NCBI GenBank assembly: GCA_024760905.1
Contig: CM045734.1
Span: 36,403,564 to 36,467,563 of the forward strand
From: Plotosus lineatus
Lineage: Eukaryota > Chordata > Actinopteri > Siluriformes > Plotosidae
DNA length: 64,000 nucleotides
Direction of reading: 5' to 3'
Position numbers and translations under genes: made by a program. The notes beneath the pieces are model-generated. The model ran no database searches, was not told the DNA's origin, and worked only from the letters and a program-made list of their open reading frames with translations. Below are positions 47,357-57,935 of the stretch, piece by piece (position 1 is the first letter of the stretch; each line of letters starts with the position of its first letter).

Positions 47357-47689
47357 GGGCAGTGGTGGTCTAGTGGTATAGGGCTTGTGGAGTCTCCACA
47401 AGGTTGTCACTACCCCCCACCCCCCCCCACCCCCCCAGTGCAGCTAACTGGGTTATCAAAGGCGGGCCATGTCTCTCACTGTCTATGGTGAGAGGCATGT
47501 AAAAGAATCATTGCTGACTTTCGTAAAAAGAGTAGCTGCAAAGTCGTCAGCGTGTTTCTGTCCCTTGCTAAAAAGGGTTGTGACAGGAAGGGCATCCGAC
47601 GTAAAAACCTCTGCCAAATCAAACGTGCGAATCAGATGATTCGCTGTGGCGACTCCCGAGTAAAAGGGAAAAAGCCGAAAGGAAGACAG
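47357..47689 (+). mobile_element. tRNA-headed SINE with RTE-type tail, reference copy
   Basis: The head GGGCAGTGGTGGTCTAGTGG starts at 47,357. A short deletion removes part of the B-box region, and a C-run replaces part of 47,410-47,440. The common body (CTGGGTTATCAAAGGC; CACTGTCTATGGTGAGAGG) follows. The tail starts near 47,575 with GGGTTGTGACAGGAAGGGCA, then TCCGACGTAAAA, then GATTCGCTGTGGCGACTCCC and AAGCCGAAAGGAAG. The duplicated target acatgtaatat lies at 47,339-47,349 and 47,690-47,700. Confidence 0.9.
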
Positions 47690-47795
47690 ACATGTAATAT
47701 GTAAATATATATGCTAATTAATATCAGAATTGTGTTAGCTTTAGCCTTTTTACATTTACGAGTGAAAGACAGAAAAGTAATTTTATAAAAAATAA

Positions 47796-47796
<1 letters not shown>

Positions 47797-47830
<34 letters not shown>
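47797..47830. repeat. (GT)n microsatellite
   Basis: About 16 GT units immediately upstream of the decayed ORF fragment. Confidence 0.95.
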
Positions 47831-47831
<1 letters not shown>

Positions 47832-47837
47832 TCTCTG

Positions 47838-48500
47838 GGGGAGGGGAGGTACCGATGGAGGCATGACACTGTCTTAAGAGAGATTGCCATAGTGGTGGAC
47901 CAGAGCAGAGTGGAAGTCAACCATCAAAGTATCCAGGATACAGGAAAACCCATCCAGTTCCTGAAAGAAGGAGAGATGAAGACCAAGCCTAGCAAGCCTG
48001 CAACTAGAGGCTCAGTCCTGTCTTCAGCCTCCGACTGGCAGCTTCTTGTGGATGTGCAGAGGAAGTTGAAATTTCCAGAAGATATAGCAGTTACTCAGAT
48101 GTGCCCAGATATGCTGCTACTATCCTGAGAAAAGAAAGCCATCCACATAACCGCGCTTGCAGTTCCCTGGGAGGATAGACTTGACATCTCACACGAGCTG
48201 AAAGCGGCAAAATACCAGGACTTGGTAGATGAAGGGTGGAAAAAAGGTGGAAAGGGTGGAAAGCAAGCCTGATGCCAATAGAGGTTGGATGCAGGGGTTT
48301 TGTTGCAACATCTACAAGAAACTTCCTGCACAAGAGAGGTCTTACCCCTAATGCCACAAAGAAGGTGATAAAGACCATAGCTGCTTCAGCAGAGACATGC
48401 TCAAGGTGGCTGTGGATCAAGAGGAGAGAGAGTTGGACCACAGTCAATTACAAGCCAGGAGAGTAGTGTGTGGATGCACGTTAGAAGACCTCAACAATCA
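47838..48500 (+). pseudogene. Decayed ORF fragment, possibly the C-terminal nuclease-like domain of a retroelement
   Basis: The plus-strand frame begins RYRWRHDTVLREIAIVVDQS and continues to a stop near 48,127. After frameshifts it resumes with AVPWEDRLDISHELKAAKYQ, a PIEVGCRGFVATSTRNFL block and ends SRWLWIKRRESWTT near 48,450. In the related fish and invertebrate retroelement proteins I recall, this region carries an RPD...ELTVPWE motif resembling a PD-(D/E)XK nuclease. Here those positions read CPD and ALAVPWE, so it would be inactive. The reverse transcriptase that should precede it is absent. The family assignment is uncertain. Confidence 0.45.
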
Positions 48501-48713
48501 ACCAGAAGCCATCCTGCAGGTGAAGACAGTCTTTTGTCTTTGCTGCCCCACTCAGGTGAAGTGTACACGTTTTGGGGCGAAACACTAAAGACCCTGAGAT
48601 ACCTGCTGATGATGCAGACTAGGCATGAAGAAACTACAACAACCCCAAGCTGCAGATTATAAAGACGCTAATCAAGCTTTGCGTAGCGTAGCATCATGGA
48701 TCGATTTTTAAAA

Positions 48714-48715
<2 letters not shown>
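48501..48715. other. Sequence downstream of the nuclease-like fragment
   Basis: Probably part of the same element, since the composition is unchanged, but I see no motif. Confidence 0.35.

Positions 48716-48779
<64 letters not shown>
48716..48779. repeat. (TG)n microsatellite
   Basis: About 31 TG units. Confidence 0.95.
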
Positions 48780-48907
48780 ATATAAAATATTTCAATTTTT
48801 ATGTGATGGATCTGCACAAAATAGCCTATGTTCGTGATGTCAAATGAGAAAAATATTTTTTTTTAAAAATGTGTTTTAAAATAAAAATAAAAATATTGGC
48901 ACATGCA

Positions 48908-50146
48908 TATGTATTCACTCCTTCGCTATAAAGCCTCACAAAAGTTCCAGTGCCACCAATTACCTTCAAAAATCACATAATTAGTGAAATAAAGTCCACC
49001 TATACGCAATCAAGGTCTCACGTATCTGTCATATATGTATAAACACAATTTTTCTGAAACACCGCAGAGGCTGCAATACTACTAAGCAAAGGGCATCTTC
49101 AAATGGAAATAGTATGGTACCACAACAAGAGAGGGTTGCACATCAAAACTCACAAAGTGGACATGGAGAGCATTAATCAGAGAGGCAGCACAGAAACCAA
49201 AGGTAACCCTGAGTTCCACAGCAGAGACTGGTGTATCTGTGCATGGTACCACAATAAGTCGCACACTCCATAGAGCCACGCTAAAAGGAAGAATTGCCAA
49301 AAAAAAAAAAAAAAAAAAGAAGAAGAAGAAGCCACACTTTGTTTCCCAAAATGCATTTGGGTGACCCCCACAGTATATCTGGTCAGGTGTATCTGGTCAC
49401 ATGAGACTAAAATTGAACTTTACGGACACCAAGGAATACATTGTCTGGCACAAGCCCAACGCATCCCATCACCCCAAGAACACCCTTCCCACATTGAGAC
49501 ATGATGGTGGTAGTATCATGCTGTGGAGAAGTTTTTCAGCACTAGAGCCTGGAAAACTGATCTGAGTTGAGGGAAAGATGGATGGTGATAAATACAGGGA
49601 TATTCTTGAGCAAAACCTGTTTCAGTCTGCCTGTGATTTGAGACTGGGATGAAGGCTTTCACCTTTCAGCAGGACAATGACCTGAAGCATACTGCTAAAG
49701 CAACACTTGAGTGGTTCAGAGGAAAACATTTAAATGGTGTTGGAATGGTCGACCTCAATCCAATTAGGAATCTGTGTTCAGACTTGAAGATTGCTGTTCG
49801 CAAGTAAAAACCATTGAAAATGAAGAAGCTGAAGAGCTTTTGCCTTGAGCAATGGGAAAAATTCCCAGTGGCAAGATGTGGCAAGCTCCTAGAACCTTAC
49901 TCAAAGCGACTGGCAGCTGGAATTGGCACAAAAGGCAGCTGTAAAAAGTACTGGTGGGGGTGGGTGGGTTGAATAGTTATGCAATCCGAAGTTTCCTATT
50001 ATTTTGTCCTATTTGTTGTTTGCTTCTCAATAAAAAAGTAATATCTGTAAAGTTGTAGCCATCTTCTCTAAACTCTAAATTAAATGATGCATACCTTCGA
50101 ACAATCCATTTTTAATTCCAGGTTGTCAGGAAACAAAACGTAATAT
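48908..50146 (+). pseudogene. Tc1-like DNA transposon, decayed transposase
   Basis: The left part keeps the Tc1-family leader (TATGTATTCACTCCTTCGCT; CAGTGCCACCAATTACCTTC; AAATAAAGTCCACCTATACG). The transposase is readable in pieces: INQRGSTETKGNPEF (~49,170), ETKIEL-like MRLKLNF (~49,405), [17 protein letters not shown] (~49,445), HDGGSIMLW (~49,501), DILEQNLFQSACDLRLG (~49,600), FQQDNDLKHTAKATLEW (~49,670) and DLNPIRNLCSDLKIAV (~49,755), the DDE region where the terminal Glu of PIENLW reads Arg. Many frameshifts and stops are present, and the N-terminal DNA-binding domain is mostly gone. The right part ends in TTTTTAATTCCAGGTTGTCA near 50,130. A poly-A/GAA patch (49,300-49,331) interrupts it. 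Confidence 0.85.
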
Positions 50147-50163
50147 ATATATATATATATATA

Positions 50164-50364
<201 letters not shown>

Positions 50365-50619
50365 AAATATGCACTCTACATTTTTCTTACCTGATACAGA
50401 TGTAACTAACGTCTTTATGCATACAGCACTATGAAAATGTCTGAGACGTTTGTGAAGAAAAACCGAAGAGTAAAGATGTCGTCACTCAATCATGACTTTA
50501 AATATTTCTCGAATTAAAAAAATCTTAAAAGTGGCAAAAAAGTAATAATCTAAACAAAATTAGCAGTGTGACAGTAGGGATTTATTCTTTCTTCTTTTTT
50601 TTTTTAATAAAAATAATAA
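50365..50619. other. Unique spacer
   Basis: No gene or repeat family is recognised. Confidence 0.5.
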
Positions 50620-50947
50620 ATCCCTGGTGGCTCAGTGGCCAACACTGTTGCCTCACAGCGAGATGGTTTGGGGTTAGAATTGGTTAATTTTGATAATTCT
50701 GTGCAGGGCTTGTATGCATCCTCTGTGCTTGTGTGAGTTTCCTGAGGGTGCTCTGGTTTCTTTCTGCTCTCCAGAGAGATGCACATTCAGTTAAATTAAG
50801 CACTTCTCTAAGTCGATCAGTGAATAAGAACATCTGCTAAATGCTGTAAATGTAAATGCAAATTGTCTGTGAGTGTGAATGGTTGTTGTGTCTGTGCTAA
50901 TCCTTCAGTGGACTGCCGACCTGTTCAGGGTGTACTCTACCTCTCGC
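50620..50947 (+). mobile_element. Old SINE with GGCGGCACGGTGG-type head
   Basis: It reads CCTGGTGGCTCAGTGGCCAA and GTTGCCTCACAGCGAGATGG, a weakened B box, GTGAGTTTCCTGAGGGTGCT, a GTGAATGGTTGTTGTGTCTG block and a CTGTTCAGGGTGTACTCTAC tail. The order matches the fish tRNA-headed SINEs. It also contains the ATCTGCTAAATGCTGTAAAT motif. It is strongly diverged. Confidence 0.65.
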
Positions 50948-51015
50948 ATTCAAAGTTTTTATGATATGGGCAATTATTATTGATCCCATGTGAGAGCATA
51001 AGTGTTAACCCCCAA

Positions 51016-51018
51016 CCC

Positions 51019-51049
<31 letters not shown>

Positions 51050-51068
51050 ACACGCACAGACACACACA
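51016..51068. repeat. (C)n/(CA)n microsatellite
   Basis: A C-run of about 19 bases followed by about 16 CA units with small breaks. Confidence 0.95.
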
Positions 51069-51512
51069 TTTCTCACACACATGCATATACACACAACATG
51101 TAATAATCCTCCTCCTGGTACACCTGTGCAGAGTATTGTTTTATCTGTTTTATGGAGATAGACTCAAAATTTTGCTCTTTGTATCGCGGATATCTTGCTG
51201 GATGAAAAGAATCTTGAATCTTGGAGTCAGCCGAAATTGACTCCCGTATCCTTTGTGACACTGATGGGTAAGTGGTATAGATAATGGACGGTTGGATGGA
51301 TGGGTAGCACTCTCTCAGGTACATGGAGCAGTTTTGTAAGAAAACAAATTTAACTGAATTGAAAAATTTGCATTGCAGCAAAGCCTAGAAAATATCATTC
51401 TGCTTCACTCAGAGACAGAGGTCTGTAATGTAATGGGTTGCTTTACTGTCGCAAACATTTTCCATAATTTATTTATTAATTTATTTATTTTTGAAATCTA
51501 ATATTTGGAGGA
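51069..51512. other. Unique spacer
   Basis: No gene is recognised. A GATGGATGGATGG-like patch lies near 51,295. Confidence 0.5.
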
Positions 51513-51838
51513 GGGCAGTTGTGGCCTAGTGGTGTAGGGCACTGGATCGCTGATTCTAAGGTTGGGGGTTCGACTCCCACTCTCCACAAGGTTGCCGCTG
51601 TCCCCCCAGTGCAGCTCACTGGGTTATCAAAGGCCGGACATGTCTCTCACTGTCTATGGTGAGAGGTTCATGTAAAAGAACCATTGCAAGAGTACCTTCA
51701 AAGCTGTCAGCGTGTTTCCACCCTGCGATGGCCTGGCAAACTGTCCAGGGTGTACTCTGCCTTCGCCCGCAAGCGGCTGGGATGGGTGCCAGCCTCCCCA
51801 CGACCCTAATTAGGATTAAACGATTACAGAAAATGAAC
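51513..51838 (+). mobile_element. tRNA-headed SINE with L2-type tail, well preserved
   Basis: Head GGGCAGTTGTGGCCTAGTGG, A-box region TAGTGGTGTAGGGC, B box GGTTCGACTCCC (51,568-51,579), the common body, and a tail running CTGTCCAGGGTGTACTCTGC to CGACCCTAATTAGGATTAAA, then CGATTACAGAAAATGA. A small deletion removes part of the GACTTTCGT region. It is one of the best full-length copies in the window. Confidence 0.9.
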
Positions 51839-51939
51839 AGAACTAACTATTTAGAGAATGGAACTGTAGCATAATAGTAAGCACCCCATGTCACAGCAAA
51901 AAGGTCCTGGGTTTAAGCCTCGTGCCTGGCGAGGGTGAG
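51745..51939 (+). repeat. Local duplication, unit 1
   Basis: The SINE tail end plus the following ~100 bp (ACTAACTATTTAGAGAATGG to GCCTGGCGAGGGTGAG) recurs at 52,298-52,483. The part after the SINE resembles a tRNA-type head (GGCACTGTAGCATAATAGTA; GGTCCTGGGTTTAAGCCTCG), but no body follows. Confidence 0.85.
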
Positions 51940-52297
51940 ACATATTCTATGTAAAAGTAGTCGGTGAGCCTATTTTTAAAAATTGATTTTAATATGAAAT
52001 AATCTACTTCACTACATTGGAGGATGGGTGAATTAAATTGAAAATATAGAGTTATTGCCCTTTGATGATCATGTGATTTGGCAGCCATCTTTAGAATCAC
52101 CGCAGGTTGAGACTCTCGAAGGCCGTATTCATAGCCTGTGTTTGACGTTTCTTGATTTCTGGTCTGAACATTGCAGGAAAGTAAAACCTGCTCACAAAAA
52201 GACATTTAAAATGATTATTTAAATCAATTACTTTCTGTATGCGCATATGTATTTCTCTCTTCTTAATATTGTGCAGAGTAAGCACTTTACAGTTTTT

Positions 52298-52483
52298 CCA
52301 GGGTGTACTCTGGCAAGTGGCTGGGATGGGTGCCAGCCTCCCCACGACCCTAATTAGGATTAAACGATTACAGAAAATGAACCGAGCTAACTATTTAGAG
52401 GATGGCACTGTAGCATAATAGTAAGCATCCCATGTCACAGCAAAAAGGTCCTGGGTTTAAGCCTCGTGCCTGGCGAGGGTGAG
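52298..52483 (+). repeat. Local duplication, unit 2
   Basis: Second unit, offset by 544 bp from 51,781 onward. It differs from unit 1 by a 9-bp deletion near 52,311 and a handful of substitutions. It contains only the SINE tail, with no head. Confidence 0.85.
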
Positions 52484-52789
52484 TGTAAATGTGCAAAATA
52501 CCTTTTCGCAAGATAAATGTTCATATAAGAAACTATTTTGTTAAATAAAAATGTTGTGAGGTAGTTATTGATTGAATTTGGACTCATCTATGTTTTTTTT
52601 TTTTTTCTTTCACATTTTCACTTTCCTGTCTCCATTGTGTCCCATCAGTTACCCACAAAGATGGGTTTTAAATAAATTGTAGTTCAGGCAGTGTATTGAT
52701 ACTTGTAATTTACTATTAGAAAGTATTTTTGCAATGTCATGTGGCCTTGTTATGTTGAAATGATTTATTACGTTAGAGAAATCACAGTA
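52484..52789. other. Unique spacer, no gene seen
   Basis: AT-rich DNA between the local duplication and the next SINE tail fragment. Nothing is recognised apart from a 14-base T-run near 52,592. Confidence 0.5.
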
Positions 52790-52908
52790 TTTTCACTGCG
52801 ATGGCCTGGCGAGCTGTCCAGGGTGTACTCTGCCCTCGCCCAGAGTCAGCTGGAATGGGCACCAGCCTCCCCGAGACCCTAATTAGGAATAAGCGATTAC
52901 AGAAATGA
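52790..52908 (+). mobile_element. L2-type SINE tail fragment
   Basis: CACTGCGATGGCCTGGCGAG through CAGCTGGAATGGGCACCAGC to CGAGACCCTAATTAGGAATA, then GCGATTACAGAAATGAATGA. This is tail only, consistent with 5' truncation. Confidence 0.85.
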
Positions 52909-52995
52909 ATGACATTATTTTCAAACATAGCTGAAAACCTCGGGAATTTTTCTGTCCCATCAGTTACCATTTTAGTTCTTCACTTTTTTATGTAT

Positions 52996-53070
52996 TTATT
53001 TTTTGGAATGGTTGTTCCCAACCATAAATGCATGGGATTTATGGTTGGGAACAATCATTCCAAAAAATAA
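52996..53070. repeat. Near-perfect inverted repeat (34-bp arms, 7-nt loop)
   Basis: The left arm 52,996-53,029 and right arm 53,037-53,070 are reverse complements with a single mismatch (GGAATGGTTG against GGAATGATTG in stem orientation). The loop is GCATGGG. A transcript of either strand would form a long hairpin. It sits just left of an old SINE fragment and right of an L2-type tail. Confidence 0.95.
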
Positions 53071-53099
53071 GACAAGAATGCAGACGTCATACTTAAATG

Positions 53100-53270
53100 T
53101 ACAATCAGTTACCATGAAAAGTGCCTGCATGGTTTCCTCTGTCTGCTCCAGTTTCCTCCCACAAATCCCATCTAATTGGTTATTCTGGATTACACCTAGA
53201 ATTTACTGTGAATAGTTGCATGCATGTTGGCTCTGCAACGGTCTGGAGAGCTGTTTAGGATGACTACCTT
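53100..53270 (+). mobile_element. Old SINE fragment
   Basis: CATGGTTTCCTCTGTCTGCT, CCAGTTTCCTCCCACAAATC, TTATTCTGGATTACACCTAG and CTGCAACGGTCTGGAGAGCT follow the order of the fish SINE with the GTTTCCTCC block. It is degraded, with no head. Confidence 0.55.
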
Positions 53271-54481
53271 ACTGACTGTTATCACCTGACCAGAACTTGT
53301 GTAAAGCTTATCACAGTCATGAAGCTGACTGCTTTGCTGCTACTTTACAGGCTAGCAGGATTTCATATTTCTACTTTGTACATACACGTGTAATGTAAAC
53401 ATGAAGCCTTTTCCGAACAAGACTATCTGGTTAATGCAGCCTTTTACTAACATCCTTTATAAAAAGAAATCTTCAAACCACCTTCCATCTTTTTGCTTCA
53501 TGGAAAAGGCTTTTTCTGGTTGTTCACTGGGGGCTTGCCCTGGTTTCAGGAGTGAGGTTCTGGTGCACCCACCACCAACACAGTGACACACTTACCAATC
53601 AGACACCTTTCAGCCATTTCCTCTCCTGACACACAAGTACAGTACTTTCTAACCTCTGAACTGCTGCTCCGGGATCATGTACCCGCTGGAAAGGGCATCA
53701 GCGCTTTTACAGCATCCTCACTCCATCTCATAGCAAAACAGAAATAAAAAACATTTTGAGTGACACATTTGGACCAAGGCAGCTTCATTCCGTGTTCACA
53801 CTAGTTTTATCTGCTCGGAGTGGGCTGAGCTATGTCATATAAAGTAGAACAGACAGCTCGGACTGTTATATCAGACAGAAAATAACTACTCTTGACTATA
53901 GTATTATAAGATTCTAGCTGAGTTAAAAATGAATGGAAAATAAAAGTCTTATAATGGTAAGGTCATGAGATTAGAAAAATAAAAGAGTCTGTCATTTGGC
54001 ATTTGTATGGCATTTGCTTGTTGCCACTTTGAGAGTTAATCAAAAGGGTAAAATAGTGTGTTGGTGCTAACAGTATACACTATATAACAGCATTTGGAGC
54101 AGATTTCTTTCTTTATTCAACTGAGATTAGCTAAACTAGTGCTAGCTTAATGAATAGTACAGAATATTTATTACATACAGTATACTCTGCCATGGTCATA
54201 TTTTAATCATAAATCTCAGTGTAACGTCTCAATATATCTAAGTTCTCCGCAGACATAGTGAGTTCACTTGAACACATTCTTGCTGGGTGATTGTATCAGG
54301 CAAGTCATTTTTGTATATGTTATTCCAAGAAAAATATTATGTGCAATTAGAATGAGACATCGAACAGTATCCAGAGAAAAGACCATTGATTTAGATACAT
54401 GTGCACTACTGTTGACACACATTTAAACCTCTTCAATTACTGACAGTGTGTTTAAGTGTACCTTCTCTACCAATGTTTTAC

Positions 54482-54484
<3 letters not shown>
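53271..54484. other. Unique sequence, no gene seen
   Basis: No repeat family and no convincing frame. Confidence 0.5.
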
Positions 54485-54542
<58 letters not shown>

Positions 54543-54582
54543 GTGTGTGTGTGTGCGTGTGCGTGTGTGTGTGTGTGTGTGA
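54485..54582. repeat. (TG)n microsatellite with C variants
   Basis: About 48 units with TGCG variants near 54,537, 54,555 and 54,561. Confidence 0.95.
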
Positions 54583-55418
54583 GCGAGAGAGACAGAGAGA
54601 AACAGAGGAGTCGGGGTGTTGAGCCTTATCAATATTCATATGATGATTTGCATGGATTACTTCATTATGATCTCCATTAATATCACTTCAATCCAGTATA
54701 AATATGCTTAATTCAGCTTTGAAATACAATCTTAGAAATTAAATATCTTTGCAAAATCCATTTAGCTTGCAAATATGTCATCAAGAAGGGTAAATTACAG
54801 AAAAAGAGCAAATCAGAGAGAGTGAAAAAAAAGCCGCTTATATTAATTCCACATATTCACGGCGCAATGCATTTTCCGTGTTAAATACAGTTTGAAGTAT
54901 ATCTGCTGTTGGTTAGACTGACAGCAGGCACCTACAGGCGGTCCCCTGATTCATTCCCCTGAAATACTGCACTACTGAAATGTACTGGAGTTAGGTTTCT
55001 CTTCCTGTTTACATGTAATAGAACCAAAAAAAAGGACAGAAATCTTTGTTTACACTCTAATTCACAAGGGAACATCCCCTAAAGCAGTAGAGAAGTGGGC
55101 AAGCTGGCTGCTGCTCTTAGACACTCTGGGAAAGTTGGAGGTGCCATCTGGCGAGAGGGGGCCAAATGATGGCTTCAAGTGACCTTTGACCCAAATTCCT
55201 CCTATTGCAAACATCTCAACACAGATTTATGGGCTGTTAAAGAACAATAATGGTGTGCCGGCTTCTCATCTTCAGGTGTTGGGGGCTAATGATGAGACAA
55301 GCATGAATTTCAAGACGAGACAGAAAGTGGCAAGATAAACAAACCTGATCATGGCAGCCAATTATGTAGCTGATTTTGCTAAGATAAAATCCCCTCTATC
55401 ACATACATGTACTTAAGA
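54583..55418. other. Unique sequence, candidate conserved non-coding
   Basis: From 54,830 to 55,390 the sequence has no repeats and even composition, for example GTGACCTTTGACCCAAATTC and AAGATAAACAAACCTGATCA, which contain motifs resembling nuclear-receptor (TGACCTTTGACC) and forkhead (TAAACAAA) sites. There is no coding frame. This is suggestive only. Confidence 0.45.
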
Positions 55419-56058
55419 CAGTGCTTCTCAAATTGTATGGCATGAACCACCCCCCACCCCCCCCCCCACCAATGATGGCCGGGGGGGAGGGGTGATGCCG
55501 AGGGAGCGCGTATGACCCTGGGGAACATGCTTTTCTGTAACGGTGTAAAAAAAGTAAGTGTAATTGCACCTCCAGTCCATTAGTTGGCAGTAGCGCTCTC
55601 ATTGTTGCGCTATGGTGTAGTGGTTTTTCACACGAGAAAACGATTTGCAGTGCAGTAAACAACCCCTCAAGAAAACACGGGAAAATTTCCAACAGGAATG
55701 AAGAGGAAGGTGGAGAGAGATGAAGATATTAAGGCATAAATAAGTTGAGTGAGTTTGAATAAGGATGTTTTTTTTTTTCAGGCACATTGGTGCACGTTAA
55801 ATTTTTTCCGTTACAGATTAAAAAACAATGTTAATGAAGTTTTTCTTTATTGTAAGTTGAACAATATTTCTTTATTTGTTTGTTTGTTTGTTTGTTTTTA
55901 ATGTTAATAAAGATACAATGTTATGCAGAGGTGTACTAATAATAATTTTATAGACAAATAATACTATTTATAGTCGCTCGTGGGGTGGTGGGGGGGCGTG
56001 AAATGTTTTTTTTTTTCTTCCTGGGGGGTGCGCCACAGAAAATAATTGAGAAGCACTA
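55419..56058 (+). mobile_element. hAT-type non-autonomous element, copy 2 (both ends)
   Basis: 640 bp from CAGTGCTTCTCAAATTG to ATTGAGAAGCACTA, with 12-13 bp inverted ends of the hAT style. Flanks ACTTAAGA and ACTTTAAG are a plausible 8-bp target duplication with one indel. The interior has the blocks shared with 2,435-2,833, a poly-T before CAGGCACATTGG (possibly a relic acceptor from a transposase gene), a (TTTG)n run near 55,874 and a GGGGGGTGCGCCACAG block before the right end. Confidence 0.85.
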
Positions 56059-57397
56059 ACTTTAAGCTGCATGTTTTAAAATATATCTGCATATGAGAGC
56101 TAAAACGATGATGTAAATTCAGCGAGAGATTAGAGTAGCTTGACCTGCTTAATCCACTTGTCTGTAAAGACAGTTAAAGGGTTACGGTTAAATTCATTTT
56201 TCGACTTTATGAAGGTGCCACTAATTACATCTAGCATGAGACCACGTGGGATTTAACATCAATTGCAAATCCCCTCACTGCCTGTAATGGTGCTCGAAGA
56301 ACATGGAATCAAGCAAAACAAAACAAAAAAGGCATCTGAAAAGTTACCTGTCACTCACTTTCCTTATTCCATGGCTCTGATGCTTTCTTTCAGACTTCCA
56401 ATTTCTTCCTTCTCCCCTTCATTCTCTTTCCTTTCTCTCTTTCGATCTTGATTTAAAGCAGGGGGATGGGCGAGTTCATAAGAGGATTCGGCTGTGAATA
56501 GACTTTTGTTTTGCTCTTTCTTTTGCCTCCTGACTGTGTCAATTGCAGGGTGCCCCTTTGCGAAGGCCCAAGCCGTCCTTAGACAGCACCCTGACCATCT
56601 AGTTAACATTCACAAGCAAACATGGGAAAGCTGTGCTTTAGAGGACGAGCCGGCGTCTCAGAGTCCCTTAAAGCCTCAGGCACTAAGTGTCATGATTGTC
56701 ACGTCATTGCTGTGAGTACATTTAATTCGAAATGCCGTACATGCTGCTTATGCCTGTGCGGCGGAGTTTCAAAATATGTTACATGGGAAAAGTGATGTTA
56801 GCTATTAGTATCCTGTTCACGTTTTTGCCTTGTCCAATGACAGAAAATGCGTGGCCTGCAGGCAGTGTATAGGCGACATTGATGGAACACACAATGACTA
56901 CGTCCAGCAGTTTCCTGCCCTTCTAGAGAGTAGTGACATCACACATGTAAATTGCTCTGGTCAGGGTGGCATCCTGCTGTAGGAGGTGAAGAATTTCAGC
57001 CATGCATTTTATGCCAAGCATTATAGAGCAGTAATGTCAGCTATGCGTGTGATCTTGTGAACACCAGAAAAGCTTTATGGCTGCATAATAATGCAAGATT
57101 TTCTTGTACGTCTCAATTGGGTGGAATGACCCAATGGACCCTTTGTTCACTTCTTTTATGTGATACATTTTAAAAGCTTCAGTTGCTCACACATTTTTGG
57201 TCTTCATAAGACTTCTTGATCTCACACAGACTGAAAAGACTCGACTGAAGAGTAGACTGAGTGTGTGGCATGGAAACCAATAAAATGACCTAGCAAGCCT
57301 TTTAGTACTTTATTCCAGCAGCAATCGCCCTTGCAAAAGGACATTATTTTAGTCAAACAACTGCTATGGTTAGAGGTATGGTTTAGTCTTCATCAGA
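56059..57397. other. Unique sequence, no gene recognised
   Basis: It contains a small plus-strand frame (56,494-56,715) preceded by an acceptor-like CTGTGTCAATTGCAG. The frame has a hydrophobic start but no family motif, so I do not call it. The rest is unique and partly of balanced composition (56,110-56,700). Confidence 0.45.
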
Positions 57398-57708
57398 TTT
57401 AATTTATTTTTTGAACCGCTTAATCCTAATTGGGGCTGCGGGGAGGCTGGCGCCCATCTCGCAAGAGTCTGGGCAAGGTCAGTGTACACCTGGACGGCCA
57501 TCGCAGTGCAGAAATCCAATGGTCTTTTTTTTCCCCGAAAGTCATCAATGGGTCTTTTGCATGCCTCTCACCACAGACAGTGAGAGACATAACTGGCCTT
57601 TGATACCTCAGCTGTCCTGAAGAGACAGTAGTGACAACATGGTGAAAGTGGGGCTTGAACCTTTGGATCGGTAAGCCAGCATCCTGCCACTGAGCCGCCA
57701 ATTGCCCC
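57398..57708 (-). mobile_element. tRNA-headed SINE with L2-type tail and 11-bp target duplication
   Basis: A minus-oriented copy with the tail complement at 57,412-57,470 and the head near 57,705. Perfect direct repeats tcttcatcaga flank it at 57,387-57,397 and 57,709-57,719. The body has a deletion in the TTTGCAGCTACTC region replaced by a T-run. Confidence 0.88.
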
Positions 57709-57734
57709 TCTTCATCAGACTTCTTAAAATTATT

Positions 57735-57935
57735 TTTCCAGTCATTTTATTCTGATTAGGGTCATTGTGGTTCCTGAGCCACCTATGTCAAAAGCTATGG
57801 GTATGGTGCAGGAGAACATCAAAGATGGAGAAATCAGTTCCTTCGGGGCATCATGCTCACACACTCACACACTGTATTTATATCTCGAGGCAGTTTAGAA
57901 TAACTAGTACGCCTTGCATTTAAATCCCCAGGCAT
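57735..57935 (-). mobile_element. L2-type repeat fragment
   Basis: In the plus reading: CCAGTCATTTTATTCTGATT and AGGGTCATTGTGG, then CACACACTCACACACTGTAT and GGCAGTTTAGAATAACTAGT. This matches the order of an old minus-oriented L2-tailed fish repeat. Heavily mutated. Confidence 0.45.

Noticed and set aside
51513..51585. tRNA gene
   Set aside because: Internal A- and B-box-like sequences are those of SINE heads; no cloverleaf with a paired acceptor stem and anticodon arm closes, and SINE bodies follow directly.
56494..56715. Small secreted protein with a hydrophobic start
   Set aside because: It lacks family similarity, a supported promoter and downstream exons; the acceptor-like site upstream is weak evidence.
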